Positions 11,253 through 21,391 of a stretch of 64,000 nt of DNA are shown in pieces (positions within the stretch are counted from its first letter, which is position 1; each line of letters begins with the position of its first letter). The stretch lies in contig CM062816.1 of the NCBI GenBank assembly GCA_031772625.1, positions 1,672,796,078 through 1,672,860,077 on the forward strand, given 5' to 3'. The notes below the pieces were generated by a model. That model was not told where the DNA came from, did no database searches, and saw only the letters and a list, made by a program, of their open reading frames with translations. Origin of the DNA: Pinus tabuliformis. Lineage: Eukaryota > Streptophyta > Pinopsida > Pinales > Pinaceae. The position numbers were made by a program, and so were the translations under genes.

Positions 11253-11557
11253 TGTCAGGTCCCTATAATACTAGTGCATTCCCCTTATTGTTATTAGTGT
11301 ATTCCCCTATTGTTATTGTTGTGTCCCATAGAAGCCCACTATTGTTATTGTTGCGCCCTTACATTATTATTGTTATGTAGGCTCTGATTATATTGTGACC
11401 CCTTAGACTCCTATATATACCAAGGAAGTCTTATCATTTGAATCATCCAAGAATTGTTCATTTATGTAATGTAAAGGAGGTTTTCCCCTTGAAGAGGATA
11501 ATTTTTAAGTTGTTGATCTGTTTTTTCTGTGATCTGGTTGCATAACACAGTCTAACA
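11253..11557 (+). repeat. gypsy 3' LTR (right boundary approximate)
   Basis: Begins TGTCAGGTCCC after the purine tract, carries repeats of attgttattgtt, a TATATATA box at 11412-11419 and a likely transcript end region, and probably stops at tctaaca near 11557. The 5' LTR is outside the window so the right edge cannot be confirmed by comparison. Confidence 0.55.
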
Positions 11558-12917
11558 ATATTATTTGCAATTAAAGTTTGATTTGGATTGATCATGAAGA
11601 TAATGCCCAGTTTCATAGTAATACTATAAGTGAAGGAATTTGGCAGTTTTTGACGTGTATGCCAATTATTTGATGACACATCTAAAACTTTGCTTTTGGT
11701 GTGCAGTTCAATTATATCAATAACTTGGAACTTGGATGCCAAGCACATGAAGATGCAGTAGGGTCTCAAATACATGTTTCAAAATAGAAGTTTAGTAATG
11801 TTATGTAGTTGTTGCACTTAGAATTCATTGTTTCTGTAGAGTATCAAAAATTTCGAGGCTCGTTCTGTTCTAGCTTGCCTAACCAAATCCTTATTTGGGC
11901 CATAGAGAATACTCTATTTGAAAATGGTATGTTTGATCTGCACCAGATTATTGTTACTACTACTAGTGTGGGAATGTAGCTTTGACTTTATGTTTCAACG
12001 AAAATATGGTATGTATGATGTAGTTGTTCAAAAGGTTTTAGTGGTTTATAATTACAATCTTTATGTAGAATTTTAACATGTAACCATTTTCAATGCAGGA
12101 AAGGGATGTAAAATTCTTCACAAAAACAGAGGAGAATAATCACAGGGATTTCACTAAGCAGACAATACATTAACACAACCTTTGACAAAGGAGGTTAGAA
12201 AAAGGGGTCAAAACCTAAGCCAATATATTGAATTGTATTAAAGGGTGGCCGGAGACTCTTAATCTTAAACGCAAATATAGGTATTCGTAGGTGCACTTTA
12301 AGATTGGGCAGCAGAAATATAAACAGACTAAAAATTCCAAAATATTTCCAAATCTGTGCTTATCTTTTCCACAGTTCTCTTCCTTCAGTGAAACCCTAGA
12401 ACTACTTGAAAATCCACGCTTAGTTTTTCACAGTTCTCTACTTTTCTCCTCAGTGAAACTTTTGCTGCAAATTCGATTCCGCTTTGAAGAACAAGATGAT
12501 GTGTTCAATTAGTAGTGTTTTGCAGTTCACAACTCATTATTGGCTAGAACAATCATCTTCACTCTATTTTACAAGTTATTGATCCTATGAGAAGCCATAC
12601 AGCTTGTTAGTTAGCCCAGAGTACAAGTCCATCCACCTCTGGCAGGACATGTCACCCTTTCTTTGGTGTCTGCGGCTCTGTTTCTGGTTTTAGTTATTTC
12701 ACATCAGTCTTGCAAGTCTAATTGCCAGGAGGGTTTTTAACATGAGCACTAGAATTACTGTGGGCCATAATTTTGATATTTATTTGGGTTGGTCTTTATC
12801 AAGTTAACAGTATCAATCTTACTGAAGAAATTGCCAGAAAATGATTTTTTTCCTACTGGGATATTTCTTTCTTTAAAAGGTTTCCATTCATTGTTGGACT
12901 GAGATGCATTATCATTT

Positions 12918-13386
12918 TAGTTTCAAGACTCCCCACTTTATCCAATACTGGGGTAATGGTATATGTATGTGCTTTTCCGAAACTTAACTCTTCATCTTGC
13001 CTGGTAATGTTGGTTGAAATCCCAAGGGTAGAAAAAGTTTTTGAATATATTCTGAAGTCATTCGCATAGTTCCCGATTTTGATTTCTGTAGTCTGAATAA
13101 TTCTTTTTTCATATGTTGCATCCACTTCCTCTTGGATATCATTCAAAGTGGAAATTAGTTTCGAGACTCCCCACTTTATCCAATCTTGGGGTAATAGTAT
13201 ATGTATGTGCTTTGCCCAAACTTAACTCTTCATCTTCCCTGGTAATGTTGGTTGAAATTCCAAGGCTAGAAAAAGTTTTCGAATATATTTTGAAGTCATT
13301 CTCTTGGTCTTGATTTTCATTTCTGTAGTCTGAAACTCTTTTTTCATATGTTGCATCCACTTCGTCATATCATTGAAAGTGGAAAT
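12918..13386 (-). repeat. two-copy tandem duplication (~238 bp) of an exon-like block
   Basis: 12918-13155 and 13156-13386 align end to end at roughly 90 percent, both starting tagtttc(a/g)agactcccc and ending aaagtggaaat. On the minus strand each is largely open and encodes related peptides with DFKIYSKTFSSLGISTNIT, EDEELSLGKAHTYTITP and KVGSLET. Conservation of these peptide words in both copies despite base changes hints at past coding function. Confidence 0.85.
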
Positions 13387-13407
13387 AGAACTTTCAAAAG
13401 CAGCCAA
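13139..13407 (-). pseudogene. unknown exon-like ORF (possible host gene fragment)
   Basis: Two overlapping minus-strand frames: one reads MDATYEKRVSDYRNENQDQ and on to KVGSLETNFHFE, the other AAFESSISTFNDMTKWMQHM. The latter runs in from upstream sequence near 13440, suggesting one protein whose frame was broken. It is charged and helical-looking, perhaps coiled coil. I do not recognise the family. It might belong with the segment at 13742-14039. Confidence 0.3.
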
Positions 13408-13741
13408 AGAAGATGCTTCTGAAGAAAAGTTTCCAGAATCTGTGATTTGGCATGAAACTCTATGGGCACAGTTCCACCCCTTTCAGAAATGTCTCTTGGT
13501 TAAGAAGTTGAATAATCATCTCTGCTTTCCTTTGGATATTCTACCCCCAATCGAACCTGCAGGAAAAATGAAGAAAATATTGATGAGGCAAAGGAATCAG
13601 AAGCCCTAAGATGACAAGAAACATTATGACAATCTTTGTACCAATTAGAGGCCAATCAATCAGCATGCCTTCGTACTCTTAATTCCTTCAGAATGATAAA
13701 CTTACATATATTTACTCTTCATGCTGCTACTCTGCCCTCAC

Positions 13742-14039
13742 TCATGCAAGCAGAGAAATTTTGGTATTGTTGGAATTTGACCTTCCTTGATTTCTAAGAT
13801 TGTTCGCTGAATGTTTTTTCCCTAATATTTTTGCAGAAAAGCATGGAGCATCTGTGAGCATACCTGAAAGAATGCATGGAGATCTTATTTGGAACAACTT
13901 TTCCTTTTGGTAATTCATCCCCTTGAACAATTTCATCTGTCTGTACTCTGATACGCTGTTTATGGACATGATTTTGCCCACTGCTGTAGAAAAGCTCTTT
14001 TCCCGTGGGAAGATCATTGTTAACTTTCGCTCTGAGCAC
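13742..14039 (-). pseudogene. unknown exon-like ORF, minus strand
   Basis: Two overlapping open frames cover the same bases; the 81-codon frame includes NNDLPTGKELFYSSGQNHV and QTDEIVQGDELPKGKVVPNK, and a GTATGC donor-like word follows KISMHSF. Balanced amino-acid composition suggests former coding sequence, but no domain is recognised. A host gene fragment or a captured exon are both possible. Confidence 0.3.
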
Positions 14040-14460
14040 TGAGACCGTTTTTAGCGAGTACTGGAAGTCTTAGACTGTACAGTGCAGCAAGGATTTACTG
14101 TTGTGGTCATCTAAAATTGGAACGGGATTGTGCTTTTACACCAGTGTACAAAAGGGATTAGGAGTCTTTTCAAGGCAGCTTTGCATGGAGGATTATTTTG
14201 AAAGCAAATGCAAGTCAACCCAAACAGTGTAGTTGCTACTGCAATTTTATGTTTAACTAATCAGATAATGTATGATCATAGGTATGTTCATAGGTATGTT
14301 GAGGTGATTGCATAAAATGCAAGATGCAAATTCATTTTTTTTTGACTATTTGAGTACATCTCAATGTTACATTTATCATCGTTATCAGCAATTTATCGCT
14401 GGGGTCCAAAATTTTAATTATCGGTAATATCGGGGAAATTATCAGGAAACTTAAAAAAAT

Positions 14461-14780
14461 AACTTCAACATCAACTTAAGCAACATCAACATCAAATAAA
14501 CACATTCACATAAATACGAAGATAAAACTACTATATAAAATGTCAAGTGGTACATCAATCATTGATACTAGATAGTCCTAGTAGATACTGAAATATGACA
14601 TTGTTTCAAATTTGTATTCTTTTAAAGCAGTTAGCGAACATCAACATCAAACAATTAACAAACACATTGTCATGCAAATATGAAAATAAAATTATAGAAC
14701 TACAATATAAAATGTATAAGATGTAGATAGTAAGATACTACTATTAGACACTGAAGTCTGAAATATGATGTTTGTCATTT
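14461..14780. repeat. imperfect ~175-bp tandem repeat in hAT relic 2
   Basis: 14461-14600 and 14637-14780 share caacatcaa, aacacatt, cataaatacgaa/gcaaatatgaa, ctatataaaatgt and gatactgaaatatga/gacactgaagtctga in the same order. Confidence 0.6.
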
Positions 14781-14911
14781 TGTTTTGAGTCCTTAGTCAA
14801 GAGTTCTGAGCTTTGACAAGATAATAGTTAAAGCTTAAAAATTAATACAAAATCACTTTAAAACAAAAATAAATGTATCTCATGAGACGATCATCATGAG
14901 ACATCTAGATT

Positions 14912-15342
14912 CTAGATACTATAAGTCTGTAACGATAATCCGCTAAGCTTGTGGTTCCCTCTTTCTCGTAGTATCACGAATTGAGTTCTTTGCAATAAGA
15001 ACAATGTTTGGGGTAGTTGTACAACAAATATGCACATCATGCCCTGAGATTTTAATTTTTGGCAAGGTGGTATTTCAAGCGGGTGATTCCACCAAACATT
15101 TCCATTCCACAGAGCTTGCACCTTAGCTTTTCTCTATTATAATCCTCACATGACTCACCATACTCCCACATTTGGTTCAATGCCTTGCCATTTTTTAGAG
15201 CTCTGATTAAAATTTCAGGTTTTGGACCTACCACACAAAACAAATGTGGAAATTCAAAAGAGGATAAGAAGAGGTAGACTCTAAATTGATAGTGTACACT
15301 AATCTTGGAAAACAGAGAAAAGGAAGACAATATTTTACACAC
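14912..15342 (-). pseudogene. hAT transposase N-terminus, BED zinc finger
   Basis: Minus-strand translation gives ALNQMWEYGESCEDYNREKL then CKLCGMEMFGGITRLKYHLA, the C-x2-C...H-x-H pattern (here RLKYHLA) of a BED-type zinc finger, which binds DNA in hAT transposases. The Cys pair and GGITRLKYHLA core are typical of plant hAT proteins with a DUF659 domain. A stop follows KN near 15052; the downstream words HDVHICCT-like continue in another frame, so the exon is frameshifted. The rest of the transposase is missing. Confidence 0.8.
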
Positions 15343-15760
15343 CTAGAAATAATAAATATGGATATGGTATACTAGAGTAAATACCACTCGAAAAATGCTC
15401 ATCTGATGGCAAATAAAACTATGGATTTCCCGTTGTTTGCTTGATGAAAAATAATCACAATGCCCGGCCCTTCAGATCTCAACCCTAACTACATAAGTAT
15501 TAAATCCTCTAATCAAAGAGAGAAAAAAGAGGTATAAATGAACATTGCATATACTAGATCTTGAAAAACAAAGAAAATGAAGGATATATATATTTTTTAC
15601 ATACCTAGAAATGTGGAAATAGTATATTGGAGTAGATATCTACTCCACAAATACTCAGCTAATGGCAACAAATCTATGGAAATCCCTTTACTCACTGCTT
15701 ATAATCATGTCACAAAATTGTTATACCTCTCAGACCTCAATCCCAACAAGCGAAAAACCA
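15271..15760. repeat. imperfect ~258-bp tandem repeat in hAT relic 2
   Basis: 15271-15528 and 15529-15760 both contain gaggta, ctagatcttg/ctaatcttgg followed by aaaaacaaagaaaa-like, catacctagaaat, ggaaatagtatattggagta-like and caaatctatgga-like words in the same order. Confidence 0.65.
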
Positions 15761-15986
15761 AAATGATCGAAAAAACCAAACCTTGACACTTGAAAACGAA
15801 TTTCGGAACAACAGGCGATAAATTGGTTTGACTCGTTATAATTTCTGGAAATTATCGCTATAATAATTTAGATTTTGCCAGATTATTGCGATAAACACCG
15901 TTGTGATAATATCGACACAGGTGATTTTGATAATAATATCGCAATAATTTTTATGTTATCACGATACATGCAACACTGATACATCC

Positions 15987-16217
15987 CATTCTAGTATACT
16001 TGAACTTCTTTAGATAATCAGAAGTGTTGTTGGTCTTGTTGCCACAAAATCTAGCAGGTCTTGTGAGGGAGCTCACAAGACAAAATCTAGACCAAATGGC
16101 AACACTATGAGGTGTGGCCCACTGTCATCACAACCACTACCTATTGCTCTTTAGTGGATTTTCACCACAAGGGAGGCTTCCCTAAGTAGGTGACCTAATG
16201 GATAAATCAAGTCTAAC
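15987..16217. other. short spacer between hAT relic 2 and copia-2
   Basis: Contains a small repeat of ccacaaaatctagcaggtc and acaagacaaaatctagacc. No gene or element recognised. Confidence 0.5.
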
Positions 16218-17109
16218 TGTTAATTTTAGCCAACAATGGTATATTTTATGCTTTAGAGCAATTTTACTTCAATTTCTCTATTAGCCCAGTATCAATATTC
16301 AGATTAGCAATCACATCAACATGATAGTAAAATGCAGGTAGAACATAAACATAAACAATAGAAGACAAGGCAAGACAAGGGGACACAAGATGTGGCACCA
16401 ACCAGGGACAAACTCCAATGTGGGGAAACCCTTGATCAAATCTTCTTTTAGTTTTGAATAGTTCAACAAAGAGAGTGCAATTTACAAATCTGATAATTTA
16501 TAACAGCGACAAAAGAGCTCTAACTAGAAAAGTCAATGCTGATCAATAGGGCAGATTTGACCCTTAGCAAGTTGATCAACTTCGGTCTCCAAACAAGTTA
16601 AAACAACCCTCAAAACAATCCAATTCAGCGTAGTCAAAGTCTGGTCAAACAACCCACCTGTTAGCCCTAGCTGCAGTCAACGCTGGGCCAAACTGTCCAG
16701 AAATTTGATCTCCTGAAATTTCGGCCTCTTGAAATTTCGCTCTCGCTCTCCTACAATTTCGGATGCGTGGAGAGAGAGGACCAGAAATCCGTACCCAATC
16801 AATGAGGAGAGAGAGAGATAAGTGTGAAGAGGAGTATGTCCAAATGAGGCTAAGTCACCTTCTATTTAAATGCAACGTTGAGGATGAATAGACGTGACTG
16901 TTGGGTTTCTGAGCTTACATAAGTTTGTTGGTTGACCTTGATAATTTGACCATAATCAAAATAAATTCATAACTTCATTTGTACATATCAAAATCAGATG
17001 ATCTTTATATCAATCCCACACCTCTCAGAGAAAGGAATCCAAGAAAAATATTAACTGTGATAAATAAGATGACCCATGTGGAGTTTGGCCCTATTTGCTA
17101 ATTTTAACA
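16218..17109 (-). repeat. copia-2 3' LTR
   Basis: 892 bp with TG...CA ends; matches 21392-22267 along its length. TATA region drifted (tatttaaatgcaacg on the + strand near 16863). Confidence 0.93.
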
Positions 17110-17213
17110 CTCCCTCTCAACTAAGGAGAACTCCATCTGCTAATCCATCTGCCAATCTGTACTATCTCTGCCATCAATGCATTGCTCTGCTGAACTATGA
17201 AGAATAAGAAGTG

Positions 17214-17640
17214 ATCGAGAATGTATCATACCATTCTCTACTGACCCGAGGTTGGTCCCAATTAAAGGAGAGTGTGCCATACCACTCTTACTGACCCGAA
17301 GTTAGTTCCAATCAAAAGAGAGTGTTTCATATCACTTTTACTGACTCGAAGTCAGTTCCAATTGATCCCAGATCAATATCAGTCATCTTAACATAGGGAG
17401 TATAGTACACGATGCCTCCATGTATTACTATGGTCCCTATCGTCATTTCCCTACTCATTGGCTAGATGAGAGGTACTTCCCATGAGTCCCAAACTACATG
17501 GGTGGGATGTCTCAGCGGGAGAAGGATGAACCACTCATCTTGTCTACATGTCGCCAAGGGGTATCACAGGGGAACGCTGGATCACTCACCTTGTACACAA
17601 CAAACCACTAAGGGAAGGCTGAACCACTCATCCTATGGTA
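17214..17640. repeat. copia-2 3' noncoding repeats
   Basis: The same ~50-bp units (ataccact, tactgacccgaag) and the aaccactca words seen in copia-1 follow RNase H. Three units of the first type lie at about 17217-17370. Confidence 0.75.
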
Positions 17641-17714
17641 TCTCATCGCTTCAAGAAGTACAAGTCCCCAAGAGCTCCTAAAGCTCAATGTCCATCTCAT
17701 ATAGGACCCTCATA

Positions 17715-18366
17715 AGAGGGTCTCTCCACGACTCCAAGTTGTTCTCGGAAGGCCAAGAACTTGACCTTCCCCAAGGGCTTTGTCAGAATATCGGCGACTT
17801 GCTCATCAATCCCAATATGATCAAACCTTATTGCTCCTCGTTGTACCATATCCCAAATAAAGTGTACCTGATATCTATATGCTTGGAGCGATCATGAAAC
17901 ACGAGATTCTCTGATAATCGGTGCCCACTCTGGTTGTCACAGAGGATCACGGTGGTATCCAACACATGTCCAAACAACTCATAGAAGAGCTTCCTCAACC
18001 AGACAACTCCATAAGAGGCCATACTAGTAGCTATGTATTCGGCCTCGGCGGTGCTCAAGGCAATCGATTTCTACTTCCTACTCATCCAGGATATTGAAGC
18101 AGAACCCAAAGAAAAACAATGTCTAGAAGTGCTCTTGAGATCCATCACACTGCTAGCCCAATAAGCATCATAATAACCATGTTTAGTTGTTTCAATCCAT
18201 ACAGAGCTTTCTTTAACCTACATACATGAGATTCTCGATCATGAACCTCAAAACCCTCGCGTTGTTCCACATAGACTTTCTCTTTGATTGAACCATACAA
18301 GAAAGCGGTCGTGACATGCATCTGATGTAGATTCCATCCTTGCGAGACAGTAAGGGCTATGATCAA
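17715..18366 (-). pseudogene. copia-2 RT/RNase H with large deletion
   Basis: The RT words TAFLYGSIKEKVYVEQ and [12 protein letters not shown] run straight into RNase H-like sequence near 18185, skipping the catalytic Asp-Asp region and thumb that copia-1 retains (about 700 bases). RNase H follows with MSTAEAEYIATSMAS and ILCDNQSGHRLSEN; the STAEAEYIA word is better kept than in copia-1. Confidence 0.85.
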
Positions 18367-18474
18367 GCAGAGGTGGTGTATCAGGGAATAGGTGCAAATA
18401 TCTCATCGTAATCTACACCTTCCTTTTTAGAGAAGCCTCAAGCAACAAAGTGAGCCTTGAACTTTTCTGCACTT

Positions 18475-18614
18475 ATTCATTTATGCTGTTCATAGATATA
18501 TACATGAGAGAGTGATTGTTGAGTTTCATCTCCCGATGAATCTCCATTTTCTCTTATTATTTATTTACACTATTTACAATTGTTCACCCAATCCTTATGA
18601 TTTAGGTGTCAACA
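18475..18614 (-). mobile_element. 140-bp insertion in copia-2 pol, type unknown
   Basis: Absent from copia-1 at the same place (gcttttcttcacttccatcag). It is flanked by actt at 18471-18474 and 18615-18618. Read on the minus strand it starts TGTTGACACCTAAATC, which resembles the start of an LTR, and it contains tgaatctccattttctc. It may be a tiny solo LTR/TRIM or MITE; no clear inverted ends. Confidence 0.5.
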
Positions 18615-18618
18615 ACTT

Positions 18619-20340
18619 CCATCAGCTCCATGCTTGATTTTGTAGAACCACTTAGAGGTGACAATCGATTTGTCCTCGGGTCTGGGGACCACATCTCAGA
18701 ATTCATTCTTAATAATTGACTCGTATTCTTCATTCTAGCATCCTTCCATACTTGATGCTTTATGACTTCTTCGAATGATGAAGGCTCATTTTGAATGATA
18801 GTGCTCATGGCAGTCAAATATCCTTGATACTTGTTCGGCTTCTTGCTTTCATATAAAGTACCCCTTGGTGCAATGTGTCTATCGGCATCTTCAAGAGTCT
18901 CCCTAAGCCATGAGGGTCTCCTTTTGGAGGAAGAGGGCTCATGAGGAGGAGGATCAATAGGATCCCATAGGTTCATCAACATCAGGCATCGTTTCGTCTT
19001 TTTGTGCACCCCGATTTCCGGTGTCAGCTTCTTTATCTTTCCTTAGGATAAGAAGGTTGTTGATCTTCATAAGGGCCATATCTTCGTCGAAGGTGACATC
19101 ATGGCTTATCTCAACGTCCTTTTGACCAACCACATAAATTCTATATCCCTTATAATTTTCATTATAGCCCACAAAAATTCCTTTCTTCCCAGATGCACCT
19201 AATTTGCTTCTTTTCTCTTTTGGCACATGAAAATATATGAGACTTCCAAAAATTATAAAATGAGAGACATCGAGTTTCTTACCAATGAACATTTCTTCGG
19301 GAGCCTTGGAGTCCAATGCTTGATGAGGGCATCAATTTTGAACATACACGGTGGTATTTGCAGCTTCAGCCCATAGGAACTTCAGAAGACCTTGATCATG
19401 AAGCATGGCACAAACTGCTTCTACAATAGAGCGATTCTTCCTTTCAGCCACACCATTTTGCTCAGGAGTGTATGGCATTGTAGTCTCCCTCTTAATGTCA
19501 ACTTCTATGCAATGATCTTCAAATTCATTGGATTCGTACTCGGTCCCATTATCAATCCTCAATGTCTTGATTTTTTTTTTTTTCGGATTGGTTTTCGATC
19601 AAGGCTTTGTAGTGTCGGAACCAGGTGAACACTTCATCCTTCTTCAAGAAGTAGATCCAGGTCTTGCGAGAATAATCATCCGTAAAGGTGAGATAATATA
19701 ATTATCCTCCCAAAGAGCTTACGGGCATCATATCAGATATGTCAGAGTGGATCAATTGCAATATATCTGTGGTCTTGCTATTACTTGAGGGGAATGGTCC
19801 CCTTGTAAGTTTTCCTTCGGCACATCTCAGACATACACCATCATGCCCTACTTTGAACTCGGGCATACCTGTCACCATCTGTCTCACATCGGGCAGGGCC
19901 TTATATTGAAGATGGGCAAACCTCCGGTGCCATAGTTTAGATTGTAGAGATGTGTCACAAGACATGGCTCCCAATGGACTTCCTCCAACTTGATACAAAG
20001 TGTCAACCCTGAACTCAAGAGTAAAAGCATCTTTAAAATTTCGTCTCCAAACACATACCTTTCCATCAATGAATGCCACCTTGAATCCTTTGACCTCCAT
20101 GGCTGAAATGGGCACCAGGTTCTTCTTGAGATCAGGGACATATAGTACTTCTTACAAATGAATAGTGTTACCTTGATTCAATTGAAGGGTAACATTCCCT
20201 ACTCCCATCATGAAATAGGTGGCATCGTCTCCAAAGATGATCTCCAAGTTTGTCTCATTTTCTATCAAATTAGAGAGGGCTTCCATGTATCCGGTGAAGT
20301 GCCTTGAGGCACCACTATCAATCAACCAATTTCCCGAAGT
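18619..20340 (-). pseudogene. copia-2 protease, integrase and RT start
   Basis: Minus strand: WLIDSGASRHFTGYME (intact D-S-G protease), LWHRRFAHLQYKALPD ... CLRCAEGK (GAG-pre-integrase), IHSDISDM, RIDNGTEYES and GVAERKNRS (integrase D-D-E residues visible), FLWAEAANTTVYVQN, then the linker with FDEDMALMKINN and YQGYLTAMSTIIQN. Frameshifts occur near 19565 (an expanded T-run), 19690 and 18960. TPEQNGVAERKN lacks the stop found in copia-1. Confidence 0.88.
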
Positions 20341-21305
20341 GTCCAGAGGAGAGGCAGTGTAGAGGACCGATATAGGATAATACTCTTTTTGCTTATTGTT
20401 AACAACAATTTATTCTTCATGCCTGGAGTTCCTTGATTTCTTCGAGGGTTGAACATTTCTTTGATGTCCCACATTCCTTTTTCCTTTGCCATTGGACCTA
20501 CCATACCTTTGATCATTTTTGTTAAAGTTTCCCCTGGAATGATTGTGATGATCATCATGCGATGTGTCCCTTCTATTTGGACACTCCCTTGTATAGTGGC
20601 CAAACTTATTGCAAACAAAGCACTTGCCCTTCCTTCCTCCCTTAAATCCAGGCTTTCCATGGAAATGACTTTTAAACCCTGCATTATTTCTCCTTTGGGC
20701 ATGAGTGGAGAATGCAGTGGGGTTGCTTCTATTAGAAGCATTTCTTGCTCCACCATTCTTGTTTCTTCTTGAATGCATCTCGACATCAATTCTTCAAACC
20801 ATGGAATTCGATCATTGTTGAGGATGGTGGTTCTAAATGCATACCACTCAGGTAGGAGTCCTCCAAGGGTGGTGAGAGTAAGTTCCCTGTCATGAATGAC
20901 TTCTCCAATCGAGAGTAGATCATTCTTGATCTCAGTAATCCTCAAGAAATAGGATTGAATATTCTCATCCTTGCTCTTCTTAATATCCTTCAACTTATTT
21001 TTGAGAAATAGAATTTGATTAGCATTACTAACTTTGAACATGTCGACCAACCTGTCGTAGATCTCCTTGGAGGTCTTCAATTCGAAGATGTAGGCCACCA
21101 GATGCTTGTCAATGGAATCCCTGATAATCTTCTTGTTTTGACTTCAAACCTATTGTGCATTCGAAGGATGTTCAGGGATTTTACCCTGCACATAGTCCAT
21201 CACTTCTTTTGCTTCCAAGGTCAAATTAAGAGACATCTTCCATCCATGATAGTCAGATTTATTATGGAGTTTGTCTTCAGCATGGAAGTAGGATGAGGAA
21301 CCCAT
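20341..21305 (-). pseudogene. copia-2 gag
   Basis: ATG at 21305 opens a gag similar to copia-1, then the capsid (UBN2-like) part: FELKTSKEIYDRLVDMF, NIQSYFLRITEIKNDLL, TLTTLGGLLPEWYAFRTTIL. The zinc knuckle CFVCNKFGHYTRECPN (C-x2-C-x4-H-x4-C intact) is in another frame at about 20590-20640, so a frameshift lies near 20700. Stops near 21100-21150 break the start region. Confidence 0.88.
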
Positions 21306-21379
21306 TGAACCTTTTGTCCTTGTCCAACTATCTTTGGTGATTACTCTTTCACTCTGGATTGGGCTTTGTCTTCACCTTA

Positions 21380-21391
21380 GCGCTGATACTA
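21380..21391 (-). other. copia-2 primer binding site, mutated
   Basis: Minus strand reads TAGTATCAGCGC beside the 5' LTR; two changes from TGGTATCAGAGC. Confidence 0.75.

Larger units (their letters stand above)
1..11557 (+). mobile_element. Ty3/gypsy chromovirus (5' end outside window), interrupted by two later insertions
   Basis: Reading + strand, gag (1-406 and 1177-1608), protease (7908 on), reverse transcriptase, RNase H, integrase and a C-terminal chromodomain (to 11223) follow in the Ty3/gypsy order, then a purine tract and a 3' LTR from 11253. Gag and pol share reading frame 3 (position divisible by 3) once the 6303 bases of copia-1 plus one target duplication are removed, since 6303 is a multiple of three. 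The 5' LTR and start of gag lie before position 1. The presence of a chromodomain places it among plant chromoviruses (established family knowledge). It is dead: several stops, a frameshift in RT and a lost catalytic Asp. Confidence 0.9.
11558..14361. other. unassigned interval, possibly remains of a host gene
   Basis: Less repetitive-looking sequence between the gypsy LTR and hAT relic 2. Near 12350-12470 two similar segments with tccacag/ttcacag, ttctct and cagtgaaac follow each other (about 85 bases apart). Near 12918-13386 a 238-bp unit is duplicated. On the minus strand, open segments at 13742-14039 and 13139-13407 look exon-like, with a tttcctgcag acceptor-like word near 13560. I recognise no known protein. 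11558-12300 shows no feature I can support. Confidence 0.4.
14362..15978 (-). mobile_element. hAT transposon relic 2
   Basis: Left end CAATGTTACATTTATC and, on the minus strand, right end CAGTGTTGCATGTATC form imperfect terminal inverted repeats. Flanks gtacatct (14354-14361) and atacatcc (15979-15986) are an 8-bp duplication with 6 of 8 matches, the hAT size. Inside are a BED zinc-finger exon on the minus strand and repeated TATCG-type words near both ends. The transposase catalytic part is absent. The right end closely resembles that of relic 1, so both belong to one family. Confidence 0.85.

Noticed and set aside
12100-12180. Short + strand reading after an acceptor-like caatgcag
   Set aside because: Only about 24 codons before a stop and no support for an exon.
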